Source: Bacteroidaceae bacterium
GTDB taxonomy: Bacteria; Bacteroidota; Bacteroidia; Bacteroidales; Bacteroidaceae
DNA length: 64,000 bases
Direction of reading: 5' to 3'
Assembly: GCA_017560125.1 (NCBI GenBank)
Contig: JAFYOS010000006.1
Location: forward strand, 124,001 to 188,000
The notes beneath the pieces are model-generated. The model saw only the letters and a list, made by a program, of their open reading frames with translations, was not told the DNA's origin and searched no databases. The translations under genes and the position numbers were made by a program. Positions 52,844 to 62,400 of the stretch are shown in pieces (within the stretch, counting starts at the first letter, position 1; the number at the start of each line of letters is the position of its first letter).

Positions 52844-55800
52844 TTACTTAACGAATACTTTTGCTGTCTTAACTACACCGTTAGCGTAAACCTTCTTCAC
52901 GATGTTGATGCCCTTAACGGGTGCATCGATAGCAGTTCCGCCTATTGTGTAATATGTGGTTGATACAATCTCGTCGCCTTCGCCCTCTGCTACAGGACCG
53001 CCGATTGAAGTGGGGTCGCTCACTTTGCGCAGTGTCCACTGTGACGAAGCGTCCGAACCTGACCAGTAAACAATGTCGCCACACTCGCCGCTACCGCCGC
53101 TGTTGCCCTCCATGTGCAATGAAGCGTTGCCGTGCGAGGGATGCCACAGGTCGAACTTGTATGCGCCCTGTTTGCGTACGATGTAGGGCTCCTCAGCCTC
53201 TGCAGTAAGGCCGATATCCTGTGAACGAGCGCCATCGACGCTGGTGCCTGCATACTGACCAACCTCGCAGCTCTTGATGAAGTAAGCGTTTGCAGCCTGC
53301 TCTGCTGTGATAACCTCGTCGGCCAACCACTGCTGTACCTTCTCGCTGTTAGCAGCCGAGATGAACTGGAACTTGAAGTAGATGGGAGCGTTCTCGTAGT
53401 CTGTAGGACCGTCTGCCCACCAGAGGCTGTACTGGCTTGTGCAGTTGGGGCTGCCTGTTTCGTAGTCGTTGTAGTATGTACAGATAGCCTTTGTCTTGCC
53501 TGTGTTGGCGAGGAATTTCTCGTTGGCAGACTCGATGATGTAGAAGCCCTCTGTCATGGGATTGATTTCTGCCGATTCGGCTGAGCTTACAGCAGCCTCG
53601 AGCAAGGGAAGGGTCGCCTTGGCTGTTGCATTGTCGTTCGACTCGATGGCTGCCTGTGCCTGTGCAAGTGCCGATGCAAATGCTCCGGCCGATGCTACAG
53701 AATAGTAACCGGGGTCGTTGCTTACCTTGATACCCATTTCCTGAGCCGAAGCAACCAATGACTTCAACCAGTAGCAGTAGGGGTTGTTCATTGTTGCCTT
53801 GTAGATGTACCATTCACCCTCGCCATCCTTGTCGTTAGCGTCGAGGCTGGGAACAGAGAATGAAGCCGCCTTGCTGCCCCAATCCTGGAAAATAAGGTAA
53901 GGACACTGTACATCGGGTGTCTCAATTGTGTCGTTGGGATATGTGTAGCCGCGGAATGTAGAATCTCTGTACTCGTAAAGCACGAATGTAGATTCGAGGT
54001 CGGGGTTGTTTGCAGGTACGATGTCAATCTTGGCTGCAAGATCCTTGTTTGCTGTTGCTGTGCAAGAGCCCCAGCCGTCAGCCTCTTCGGTGCTTCTCCA
54101 GTAGTAACCATCGGCCAACGACTGGATGAGGTATTTGTCGTTTTCGGCCTTGCGGATAGAGAATATAGCGGGCGCGCCAATTTTCTCGCCGTAGGGTACC
54201 ATACCTGTGTAGTATTTGGGATAACCGGTGCCGCTACCGTCAGAGGGGTCGCAGTTCAAAAGACCTACGAGTGTATAGAAACCATCGTCGGTAATCTGTG
54301 AAACGTCTGTAACCTTCTCGCCGAGCTGTGTATTGTAGAAATCGGGGAGATCTACATCGGCGGGCTCGTATCTTACACCGGCCTTGCCTACCACGAAGTC
54401 GGTGGGAGTGTTCACACCGTTCTTACGGCCGTACTGAACATACTTGAATGAGCTGATGGGCGCGGGGAATGTAATCTCGATGAACGAGTAGTCGGGGTTA
54501 GCGTCGTATTCGGGGCTCTGGTTGGCGCTCCACACTGCGTGGTAGTGTGTGTTGAGGTCGCCGTCGCAAAGTGCGGGGTAACCTACCTTGTCTCCTGAGC
54601 CGCCCTCTACCATATATACCGAGTTGGCATAGAAACTTTCCGATGTGAGCTCAATTTTCTTGCCGTCGGCTCCATAGAATTCCATTTCGGCAAATGTGGG
54701 GAATACATAGCTTGTACCGCTGTAAACGCCCATGTTGTTGGTTTTGAAGAATGTGAAACGAAGTGTCTGAACCTCGTCGGTGATGTTGTACATGGGAGAT
54801 TCCCATTTGTAACCACCGTAGCTCTGCAATGTGCCGGGGAGTCCGTCCTCGGTTGTTCCTACGCGGAAGGGCAGGTTCTTCACGTTCTTCACCTCCGAAG
54901 CCCAGAAATTGTCGATAGCCTTGAAGATGCTTGCGATAGCCTGGTCGATGTCGGCCAATGACTGGTAGTTGTCTATAACGGTCAAAGCCTCGTCGGCTGT
55001 ATTGCGCATCATGTCGAGTGCATCCTCGCTGAATGAGCCCTCAATCCAGTTGGGAGCCGATGATGTGAGGATTTCGTCGTTGTCGGCTGCATCGTAGAGA
55101 GCGTCGATTGAATCGACATATGCCCAGATGGTTACAGCTGCGTATGCTGCTGTCAATACGTTGAGCTCGCGCTTGCACGAGATGATGTCCGATGCGGCAG
55201 CGTTGGGATTGCTTACAAGTGCGTTTGCCTTGGCAACAGCTGTTGCGAGTGCATCGTATTCGCCGTTGTCCTCCTCCTCAACAAGGCCAATCTCGTCGAT
55301 ACGTCTTTGTGCATCGTCGATGTTTACCTGCAACTGCTCTGTGATGGCAGCACCGTTGATGTTGGCTTTGTAGATGGTCCATGAGTATGATACGGGACGC
55401 TGGAAATTGTTCATTATCTCTTCGTTGTTCTCGGCGATGAGCATTTTACCCCATGCGTCTGCACCAAGAATCCATGAGCCTTCGTTCATGGTGAGCTGGA
55501 AATTACCCTCGGTCTGGTCGCACTCGTTGAAGTAGATGAACGATGCCTTCAGCTCGTCGTTTGTCCAATGAGCCCATGTGCCTCTATCAACCGATGAGAG
55601 CTGTGCTACATAGTGGTTGTTGTTCAACCAGCAAATTTTATATACATCCTCGTTGTTGGCATCTGCTACAAGATAGAATGCCGATGCTGCCGAAGCGGTC
55701 TCTGCAGCGCCGTAGGGTGAGTGGAAATATACATCGCCCTCGCAGGTGCGTGCCGATTCGCCTTCAACCACGAAGTCGGGGGCATTACCCTTGATGATGA

Positions 55801-56449
55801 AGAGAGCACCATCCTCTTTCAGCTCCTCAACCGATGTCACCTGCTCGCCGATAGAGAACTCCTGCTCGGGGAAGGGGAGGTACTCTGTGCCGGGGGTGAT
55901 ACCCATGTAGGTGATAAGGTTCTTGTAGTAACGTGAACGTGTGTTCCAGTTGAACGAGAATTCGCTTACGGGGCTCTCCAGGTCGAGCTCAATGTAGTGG
56001 TAAGCGTGAGGCATGCCACCCTTGGAGTATGTACTGTGGAAATAGGTAAGCTCGTTCTGGTCGTTGAGCGCCTCAACGCCGCCACCGTCGCCAATCTGGG
56101 CTGCATTGGTGGTTGCTGTGTAGGGTACGAGCTCGCCGTTACCGTTGTATATGCGAAGCTCACTCATTGTGAAGAAGGGGAAACCAGTACCGTTGTAGGC
56201 CGAAATACCGTCGTAGCTGTTGCTTGTGAGCTCGTCGACGGTGTTGGTCGAAATAACGGTGAAGCGGAGCTTTGTTACGGCTTCGTCCAGTTTGTAAACA
56301 TCAGATCTGTACACGTAGTTTTGTACAATCTTTTCACCGGGTAGTCCATCGGCTGTGGTCAGCGTGATGGGCCACTGTGTGGTCTCTTGTGCGAAGCCTG
56401 CAAGCGCAAACAGCGACAAAAGAGCGGTTAAAAGTGAATTTTTTCTCAT
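52844..56449 (-). CDS. Large secreted protein with duplicated beta-sandwich modules, function unknown
   Basis: 1201 residues. Signal peptide (1-20). Two related units are visible: residues ~22-200 and ~520-720 each contain TTADGLPG or TTEDGLPG, a strand LRFT, a Tyr-rich HS/HYHxxxS...YSFIEI/HYIELDL segment and SxFxxxWNTRS or YVQYGRKN, reminiscent of discoidin-like (F5/8C) modules. Each is followed by a trefoil-like region with a Trp-rich pattern. A helical linker (~385-500, IDEIGLVEEED, FIVAR-like) separates them and another lies near 930-985. C-terminus has a T9SS-like tail (YYTIGGTAI ... KKVYANGVVKTAKVFVK). No catalytic domain recognised; an adhesin or glycan-binding protein is likely. Promoter TATCTTTG at 56492-56499. 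Confidence 0.75.
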   Translation of the reverse strand: MRKNSLLTALLSLFALAGFAQETTQWPITLTTADGLPGEKIVQNYVYRSDVYKLDEAVTKLRFTVISTNTVDELTSNSYDGISAYNGTGFPFFTMSELRIYNGNGELVPYTATTNAAQIGDGGGVEALNDQNELTYFHSTYSKGGMPHAYHYIELDLESPVSEFSFNWNTRSRYYKNLITYMGITPGTEYLPFPEQEFSIGEQVTSVEELKEDGALFIIKGNAPDFVVEGESARTCEGDVYFHSPYGAAETASAASAFYLVADANNEDVYKICWLNNNHYVAQLSSVDRGTWAHWTNDELKASFIYFNECDQTEGNFQLTMNEGSWILGADAWGKMLIAENNEEIMNNFQRPVSYSWTIYKANINGAAITEQLQVNIDDAQRRIDEIGLVEEEDNGEYDALATAVAKANALVSNPNAAASDIISCKRELNVLTAAYAAVTIWAYVDSIDALYDAADNDEILTSSAPNWIEGSFSEDALDMMRNTADEALTVIDNYQSLADIDQAIASIFKAIDNFWASEVKNVKNLPFRVGTTEDGLPGTLQSYGGYKWESPMYNITDEVQTLRFTFFKTNNMGVYSGTSYVFPTFAEMEFYGADGKKIELTSESFYANSVYMVEGGSGDKVGYPALCDGDLNTHYHAVWSANQSPEYDANPDYSFIEITFPAPISSFKYVQYGRKNGVNTPTDFVVGKAGVRYEPADVDLPDFYNTQLGEKVTDVSQITDDGFYTLVGLLNCDPSDGSGTGYPKYYTGMVPYGEKIGAPAIFSIRKAENDKYLIQSLADGYYWRSTEEADGWGSCTATANKDLAAKIDIVPANNPDLESTFVLYEYRDSTFRGYTYPNDTIETPDVQCPYLIFQDWGSKAASFSVPSLDANDKDGEGEWYIYKATMNNPYCYWLKSLVASAQEMGIKVSNDPGYYSVASAGAFASALAQAQAAIESNDNATAKATLPLLEAAVSSAESAEINPMTEGFYIIESANEKFLANTGKTKAICTYYNDYETGSPNCTSQYSLWWADGPTDYENAPIYFKFQFISAANSEKVQQWLADEVITAEQAANAYFIKSCEVGQYAGTSVDGARSQDIGLTAEAEEPYIVRKQGAYKFDLWHPSHGNASLHMEGNSGGSGECGDIVYWSGSDASSQWTLRKVSDPTSIGGPVAEGEGDEIVSTTYYTIGGTAIDAPVKGINIVKKVYANGVVKTAKVFVK

Positions 56450-56491
56450 AAAATAATTTAGTTTAATTATTCCGTTATGTTATTAACGGTG

Positions 56492-56499
56492 CAAAGATA
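56492..56499 (-). promoter_or_regulatory. -7 box TATCTTTG of the 1201-residue gene
   Basis: Plus strand CAAAGATA; the ATG follows 42 bases downstream. The leader is AT-rich. Confidence 0.6.
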
Positions 56500-56640
56500 T
56501 ATATTTTTTTATAAATAAATTATTTATAACCATGCAGTTTTCTTATAAGGGCCGTACGGCGTAAAGCATATTTTTGTTTTTATAAAACTTTTTCACTATC
56601 GCATTTGTTTATGCTCATGGATTGTTTTTTACCATGTATG

Positions 56641-57213
56641 ATGCGTGTGGTTGTATGTGTGATGATTGTCGTTTCGCTCTTTGTTCTTGTTTCTTGCGCC
56701 GCCGAGAAACGGGAGCGCCCTTCTGTGGGCTGCAAGGCCGAGGGGGAGCCCCTTGTCGTGGCTCTCTTCTTTGTTGATGCATGCGAGGGACGTGTCATGC
56801 TGGGGCCGGTTCGTGTGGTTGGTGCCGACTGCGATAACAGCTTCTGTACATTGGCGGCCCCCTTCTCTTCGTGGCTCCATAGTTACGCCTCGCTGCGACC
56901 GGGAGTGGCCGATAAAAGGGTGGTGCGTATGTATGCCGCCACCCGCGGCTTTTCGATAGCCCATCCTGCATGCTGGCGCTTTATCATGTTGACCGGCAGG
57001 TCGCCGGGCAACGATAGGTTGTCTGTCGAGGTCAATTATTCCTATAGCTTCGACGATGCTTCGGGGTGTGGCTATGTCGAGGGCATGGAGCGCCTTTCGC
57101 TTTGTGGCTTCGACGATGAGCGCGAGATTGTATTTTCGAACGACACCCTGCCCTTTTCGGTAATTTGCGTAATTGTTCCCTATTGCCGATATTTTAACGC
57201 TTATTATATGTGA
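56641..57213 (+). CDS. Cysteine-rich hypothetical lipoprotein
   Basis: 190 residues from the ATG at 56641 (ATG at 56638 and 56605 are alternatives). The hydrophobic start VVVCVMIVVSLFVLVSC ends in a lipobox at VSC. The mature protein has about ten Cys, spread across it, and a patterned sequence (VVALFFVDACEG, VVGADCDNSFC, RLSVEVNYSYSF) with many Val and Asp, so it looks like a genuine folded domain. I do not recognise the family. Codon usage resembles that of the neighbouring real genes, which favours it over the antisense frame 56629-57264. No promoter box was found upstream. Confidence 0.55.
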   Translation: MRVVVCVMIVVSLFVLVSCAAEKRERPSVGCKAEGEPLVVALFFVDACEGRVMLGPVRVVGADCDNSFCTLAAPFSSWLHSYASLRPGVADKRVVRMYAATRGFSIAHPACWRFIMLTGRSPGNDRLSVEVNYSYSFDDASGCGYVEGMERLSLCGFDDEREIVFSNDTLPFSVICVIVPYCRYFNAYYM

Positions 57214-57221
57214 TATTTTTG
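57214..57221 (+). promoter_or_regulatory. -7 box TATTTTTG of the SIMPL gene
   Basis: Immediately after the stop of the lipoprotein gene and 55 bases before the SIMPL start. Confidence 0.5.
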
Positions 57222-57276
57222 TTATTCGAATTATTATTGCGAATATTGCACTTCGAAAATGCAAATTACGAAAATT

Positions 57277-57978
57277 ATGAAAAATTATAGAACGGAGGCC
57301 ATCATATTGGCGCTTGGCGTTGTGTTGTTCGGCTTCATATTGGCCGGTGCTATGAATCGCTTCATCGAGAAGGAGCGTGTGGTAAGTGTAAAAGGTCTTG
57401 CCGAGAAGGATGTAAAGGCCGACCTTGTTGTGTGGCCGCTGGTCTATAAAGAGGCGGGTAACGATCCTGCCGCTATGTACGAAACGCTCACTCGCAAGAA
57501 TGCCATCATTGTAGATTTCCTAAAATCGAAGGGAATCTCCGACAGCGAGATAAGTGTGTCGCCTCCTTCGGTGTTCGATAAGCAGGGCGAGCGCTATTCG
57601 TCGGACAACAGCCCTTATCGTTACAAGGCTACCAGTGTGATAACCGTCACTTCGGACAAGGTGGATGCTGTGCGTGCCATGATGCTCGATCAGGCTGAAC
57701 TGATGAAGCAGGGTATAGCCATTGTGGGCGACGAGTACCAGTATCGCGTTACATACGAATTCACTGCGCTCAACGATATTAAGCCGGCGATGATTGAAGA
57801 GGCTACCAAGAATGCCCGTAGTGCTGCCGAAAAATTTGCCAAGGATTCCGATAGTCGTTTGGGCAAGATACGTAATGCCAATCAGGGTACATTCTCTATA
57901 ACCGACCGCGATGATAATACCCCCTATATCAAGCATGTAAGGGTGGTTACCACGGTTGTATATTATCTCGAGAACTAG
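57277..57978 (+). CDS. SIMPL/DUF541 domain protein, membrane-anchored
   Basis: 233 residues from the ATG at 57277 (an ATG at 57259 adds six residues). N-terminal transmembrane segment (about 7-29, AIILALGVVLFGFILAGAM), then the SIMPL domain from VVSVKGLAEKDVKAD, with SDSEISVSPPSVFD and KATSVITVTSDKVDAVRAM. The family occurs in the periplasm or outer envelope of many bacteria; its biochemical role is unclear. Own promoter box upstream. Positions 57979-58222 contain no gene that I can support. Confidence 0.88.
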   Translation: MKNYRTEAIILALGVVLFGFILAGAMNRFIEKERVVSVKGLAEKDVKADLVVWPLVYKEAGNDPAAMYETLTRKNAIIVDFLKSKGISDSEISVSPPSVFDKQGERYSSDNSPYRYKATSVITVTSDKVDAVRAMMLDQAELMKQGIAIVGDEYQYRVTYEFTALNDIKPAMIEEATKNARSAAEKFAKDSDSRLGKIRNANQGTFSITDRDDNTPYIKHVRVVTTVVYYLEN

Positions 57979-58222
57979 CCCTCCGCATCGGTCGGTCTAT
58001 TCACAGCCGGGGCATGCGGTTGTGCTGTTGTGGTTAGGCGATGGCTTCGGCTGTCGCCTTGTCGTTGTTACCCGTTGTCAATGGCTCGAAAATGAGCTTG
58101 CCCATGCCTTTGATTGCCTCTTCCGCATAGCACGATATTGCAAACGTAACGATAAGCCATGTTTTTTCATTCAATTGTGTAATTTTCTTTTGATAAACCC
58201 CTTTTGTTCTGTTAGTTTTTAG

Positions 58223-58230
58223 TAAGTTTG
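58223..58230 (+). promoter_or_regulatory. -7 box TAAGTTTG of ribE
   Basis: 24 bases ahead of the ribE ATG. No FMN riboswitch was recognised upstream. Confidence 0.55.
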
Positions 58231-58254
58231 CATAAAATTTAAATTGCGATAATT

Positions 58255-58854
58255 ATGTTTTCCGGAATAGTAGAAGAATTTGCCACCGTAACGGGGCTTG
58301 TAAAAGAACAGGAGAATTTGCATCTAACGCTTACATGCTCGTTTGTGGGCGAATTGAAGATAGACCAGAGTGTATCGCACAACGGCGTGTGCCTTACTGT
58401 AGTGAAGATTACAGATGATACATATACCGTCACTGCAATGAAAGAGACACTCGAGCGCTCTAACCTCGGTATGCTGCAGGTGGGCGACAAGGTGAATGTG
58501 GAGCGCAGCATGATGATGAACGGTCGCCTCGACGGCCATATCGTGCAGGGACACGTGGACGAAACTGCCGAGTGTGTCGAGGTGCGCGATGCCGAGGGTA
58601 GCTGGTACTATACCTTCCGCTACAAGAAGGATGATGTGATGGCTGCCAAGGGATATATGACCGTCGATAAGGGTTCGGTATGCGTAAACGGCGTCAGCCT
58701 GACGGTGTGCAACCCCACAGACGATTCGTTCACCGTGGCTATCATCCCCTATACCTACGAGCACACCAATTTCCATACATTGAAGGTCGGTTCGGTGGTT
58801 AATATCGAGTTCGACATCATTGGAAAGTACATTGCTCAGATGCTTAAACGCTAA
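58255..58854 (+). CDS. ribE: Riboflavin synthase, alpha subunit
   Basis: 199 residues made of two lumazine-binding barrels: MFSGIVEEF opening and the duplicated HNGVCLTV and VNGVSLTV motifs with surrounding DGHIVQGHVDETAE. It disproportionates two lumazines to riboflavin and the pyrimidine. The product of ribH (36546-37031), 21 kb away, supplies its substrate. The nitroreductase gene follows after 5 bases, so FMN-dependent use of the product in the same transcript is a plausible link. Confidence 0.97.
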   Translation: MFSGIVEEFATVTGLVKEQENLHLTLTCSFVGELKIDQSVSHNGVCLTVVKITDDTYTVTAMKETLERSNLGMLQVGDKVNVERSMMMNGRLDGHIVQGHVDETAECVEVRDAEGSWYYTFRYKKDDVMAAKGYMTVDKGSVCVNGVSLTVCNPTDDSFTVAIIPYTYEHTNFHTLKVGSVVNIEFDIIGKYIAQMLKR

Positions 58855-58859
58855 CGACC

Positions 58860-59402
58860 ATGAGCCATTTTCTTGATCTTGTCAATGCGCGCCAGAGCGA
58901 CCGAGCCTATGAGCCCGGACGCACCATTGAGCGCGAGGTGCTTGAGCGTATCATCGAGGCGGCACGTTTGGCGCCGTCGGCATGCAACGGTCAGCCGTGG
59001 CACTTTACGGTTGTGACCGAGCAACCCCTGTTGCAGGAGGTGGGCAAGGCTACGGCAAGTCTTGGCATGAACAAATTTGCGAAGGACGCATCGGCGCTTG
59101 TGCTCATAACGCACGAAACGACCAATATCACCTCGCGCCTGGGTTGCGGCATCAAAGACAAGGATTTCCCGATGATGGACCTTGGCATTGCATCGGCCTA
59201 CATGACGCTGGCTGCCGAGGCCGAAGGCGTAGGTTCGTGCATACTCGGATGGTTCGACGAGAAGAAAATAAAGGAGCTCACAGGTATTCCCAAGAACAAG
59301 CGCCTCATGCTCATCATCACACTCGGTTATGCAGCTAAGCCCAAGCGCAAGAAGGTGCGCAAGGAGTGGGACAAGGTGGTTTCGTTCGAACGTTACAAAT
59401 AG
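58860..59402 (+). CDS. Nitroreductase family flavoprotein
   Basis: 180 residues, compact single-domain nitroreductase. RQSDRAYEPG opening (FMN-binding R and S), RIIEAARLAPSACNGQPWHFTV and MDLGIASAYMTLAAEAEGVGSCILGWFD are FMN site motifs of the family. Basic C-terminus. It reduces nitro compounds or quinones with NAD(P)H; substrate unknown. Five bases after ribE and 25 bases before the GH2 gene. The GH2 gene could be read through because no terminator is visible between. Confidence 0.92.
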   Translation: MSHFLDLVNARQSDRAYEPGRTIEREVLERIIEAARLAPSACNGQPWHFTVVTEQPLLQEVGKATASLGMNKFAKDASALVLITHETTNITSRLGCGIKDKDFPMMDLGIASAYMTLAAEAEGVGSCILGWFDEKKIKELTGIPKNKRLMLIITLGYAAKPKRKKVRKEWDKVVSFERYK

Positions 59403-59427
59403 ATAATGTGAATTTAAATTATATATT

Positions 59428-62400
59428 ATGAAAAAACAATTTATTATGTGCATGACGCTGTTGTTGGTGGCAGTGTGTGCAACAATTTTCCCCGTGTCGG
59501 CACAAAGCGGTACCGACGTTGTGGGTTTTTCCAAAGCGCCTATAATCCCTACGGCAAAGGATGGTAAGGTCGAGTGGAAATATACAACAACCTCACCCGC
59601 TAACACATGGATGAATAAGAATTTCGACGATTCATCGTGGTCAACAGGTTATGGTTCGTTTACAAACAGTGGTACCTACAAAGGAACCACATGGAATACA
59701 TCGGACATCTGGTTGCGCAAGGAATTTGTCCTCGAGGGCTATACCGAGCAGATTGTCGACAGCTTGTTGCTCGTGGTACATCACGACTACGATTGCCAGA
59801 TATACCTGAATGGTGTGCTTGCTTTTGATCATGGTGGTTATGTATCCGATTATACCGATTTTGCGATAAAGGATGCAGCCAAGAATGCCATCGTTATTGG
59901 TGGCTCGAATGTGATAGCAGTTCACTGCTACAACGACGGTTCTCCCCAAACAATCGACGTGGGCCTTTATCGTCACACATTCAGCACATTCAAGACCTTT
60001 ATGAGCACAGCCGATGTTGAGCCCGCTACATGGAAGTATGTGCAGGAGGCTCCCGACTCACTCACATGGATGACTCCTTCGTTCAACGATTCATCATGGA
60101 ACGAGGGACAGGCAGGTTTCGGTAAGAACCGTACCACTCACCCCGTGAACAGCCAGTGGACAGAAAACGACATATGGCTCAGAAAGAACGTTAGCTTCGA
60201 GGGCGTTACAAAGGCCGACCTCAAGTCGCTTTCAGTGAAGGTTGTACGCGATTGCGTGTGCCAGATCTATTTTAACGGTGTTCTTGCCGCTTCGCTCGAG
60301 AAAAACGGTATCAAGACCGAGAGCGTAGCTGTATCGCAGGAGGCTTTGGATGCTATTTCGCCCGATGGCGAGACAACCATCGCTGTTCATTGCTACCGCA
60401 CCAATTCGTTGAAGTACTTCGACCTTGCACTCAGCTGTCAGGCGACAGGTGCTATCAAGAAGATTGCTTGGGAGAAGAAAGAGGCTCCTTTGATGAGTAT
60501 CTTCGCCGACGACGTTGATGTGAACAATGTATGGGGCGAATATCCCCGTCCTCAGATGGAGCGTAAGGAGTGGAAGAGCCTCAATGGTATTTGGGATTTC
60601 CAGCCCCTCTTCGCTGACCGCGAGGGCATGCCCGCTGATGCATACAGCATGGAGATTCTTGTTCCCTTCCCCGTGGAATCTGCTCTTTCTGGTATCATGA
60701 AGGAGTACAACCGTTTCGCATACAGACGTTTCTTCACCGTTCCCGAAGAGTGGGAGGACAAAAACCTTCTGATACACTTCGAGGCTGTCGATCACGAGTG
60801 CGAGCTCTTTGTCAACGGCCAGAGCGTGGGTAAACACGATGGTGGTTACGATCCCTTTACATTTGATGTGACAAAATATCTCACCGACGAAGGCGAGCAG
60901 GAGCTTGTACTGAAGGTTTACGACCCCACAGACCTCGGTGGCCAGCCCCGTGGTAAGCAGACACTCAGCCCCGGCGGTATCATGTACACATCGACATCGG
61001 GTATATGGCAGAGCGTGTGGATGGAGCCCGTTGAGGATATCTACGTAGATAAATTTACAGTTCTTCCCAATGTTGACGAGGGTACTGTAGCGGTTAATGT
61101 AACCGTGGAAGGCGACAGCGAGGCACAGGTGTTGATCGAGGTGCTCGATGGCGATGCAGTTGTGTCAACAGCCACTTCTGTTCAGGGCAAAAAGACTGTT
61201 ATCCCCGTTCCCGATGCAAAATTGTGGTCACCCGACTCACCCTTCCTCTACGACCTCAATATTAAGGTTCTCTGCGATGGCGATACACTCGACAAGGTGA
61301 AGGGATACTTCGGTATGCGTAAGATTTCTCTTGGCAAGGATGATGGCTACACAAGAATCTATCTCAACAACCAGCCTATATTCAATATCGGTCCTCTCGA
61401 TCAGGGATTCTGGCCCGATGGTATCTACATTGCGCCCACCGATGCAGCTATGCTCTACGACATCCAGTCGACCAAGCAGATGGGCTTCAATATGATTCGT
61501 AAGCACATCAAGGTTGAGCCCCGTCGTTGGTACTACCATTGCGACCGATTGGGTATGCTCGTATGGCAGGATATGCCTTCGGGTAACTCGTACGGTGGTG
61601 TAGGCCTCGACCAGCCTCAGTTCAAAAAGGAGATGACTGCGATGATCAATAATCTCTACAACGCCCCCAGTATCATCATGTGGATTATCTTCAATGAGAG
61701 CCAGGGCCGTCACGATGTAGAGACACTTGTGAAATATGTGAAATCGCTCGATGGCTCACGCCTTGTGAACCAGGATAGCCAGTATGGCGTTCACTCAACC
61801 TATGTGGGCGATGTATGGGATATTCACCAGTATCCTAATCCCGCTTGTGTAATTTGTCCCAACAAGAACCTTGCAACCGTGTGCGGTGAGTATGGTGGTC
61901 TTAAATATAAAGAGAATGGCCACGTATGGGGCTCGGGCGATTGGGGATATGCTACCATGGGCAGCCGTAAAGAGCTCATGGATACATACGAGCAATATGT
62001 ATTCGACCTTGTGAAATTCCGCGATTGCTTTGGTATGTGCGGTGGTGTTTATACACAGATTACCGATGTCGAGATCGAGATTAACGGTCTTATCACATAC
62101 GACCGCGCAGTTGTTAAGGTCGATTTCGATAGAATGGCCGAAATCAACAGCCGTTTGGTGAAATCTATGCTCAAGAAAGATACAATTATCGCTACAGCCA
62201 GCGAGGGTGGCGAAATGTGGAAAATGACAACCACTACACCTGCCGATAATTGGTATGCAACCGATTTCAACGACAGCAACTGGAAGACCAAGAAATCGGG
62301 CTTCGGTACAGCAGGTACACCCAATTCAACCGTAGGTACTACATGGAATACATCAGATATCTGGATTCGCAAGAATTTCCGTCTTGATGGCATGAACCGT

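Noticed and set aside
56629-57264. 211-residue minus-strand open frame overlapping the Cys-rich lipoprotein
   Set aside because: Its sequence is rich in Arg/His/Gly without domain pattern. The plus strand has a lipoprotein signal and coding-like codon use, so I kept the plus frame instead.
57979-58254. Remnant gene on the minus strand (open frame ending at 58034-58036)
   Set aside because: The frame has about 70 codons but no ATG and runs into the ribE promoter. There is no family resemblance, so I see only non-coding sequence.
58200-58254. FMN riboswitch ahead of ribE
   Set aside because: The conserved FMN-element sequence blocks are not present in the short leader; only a -7 box is seen.
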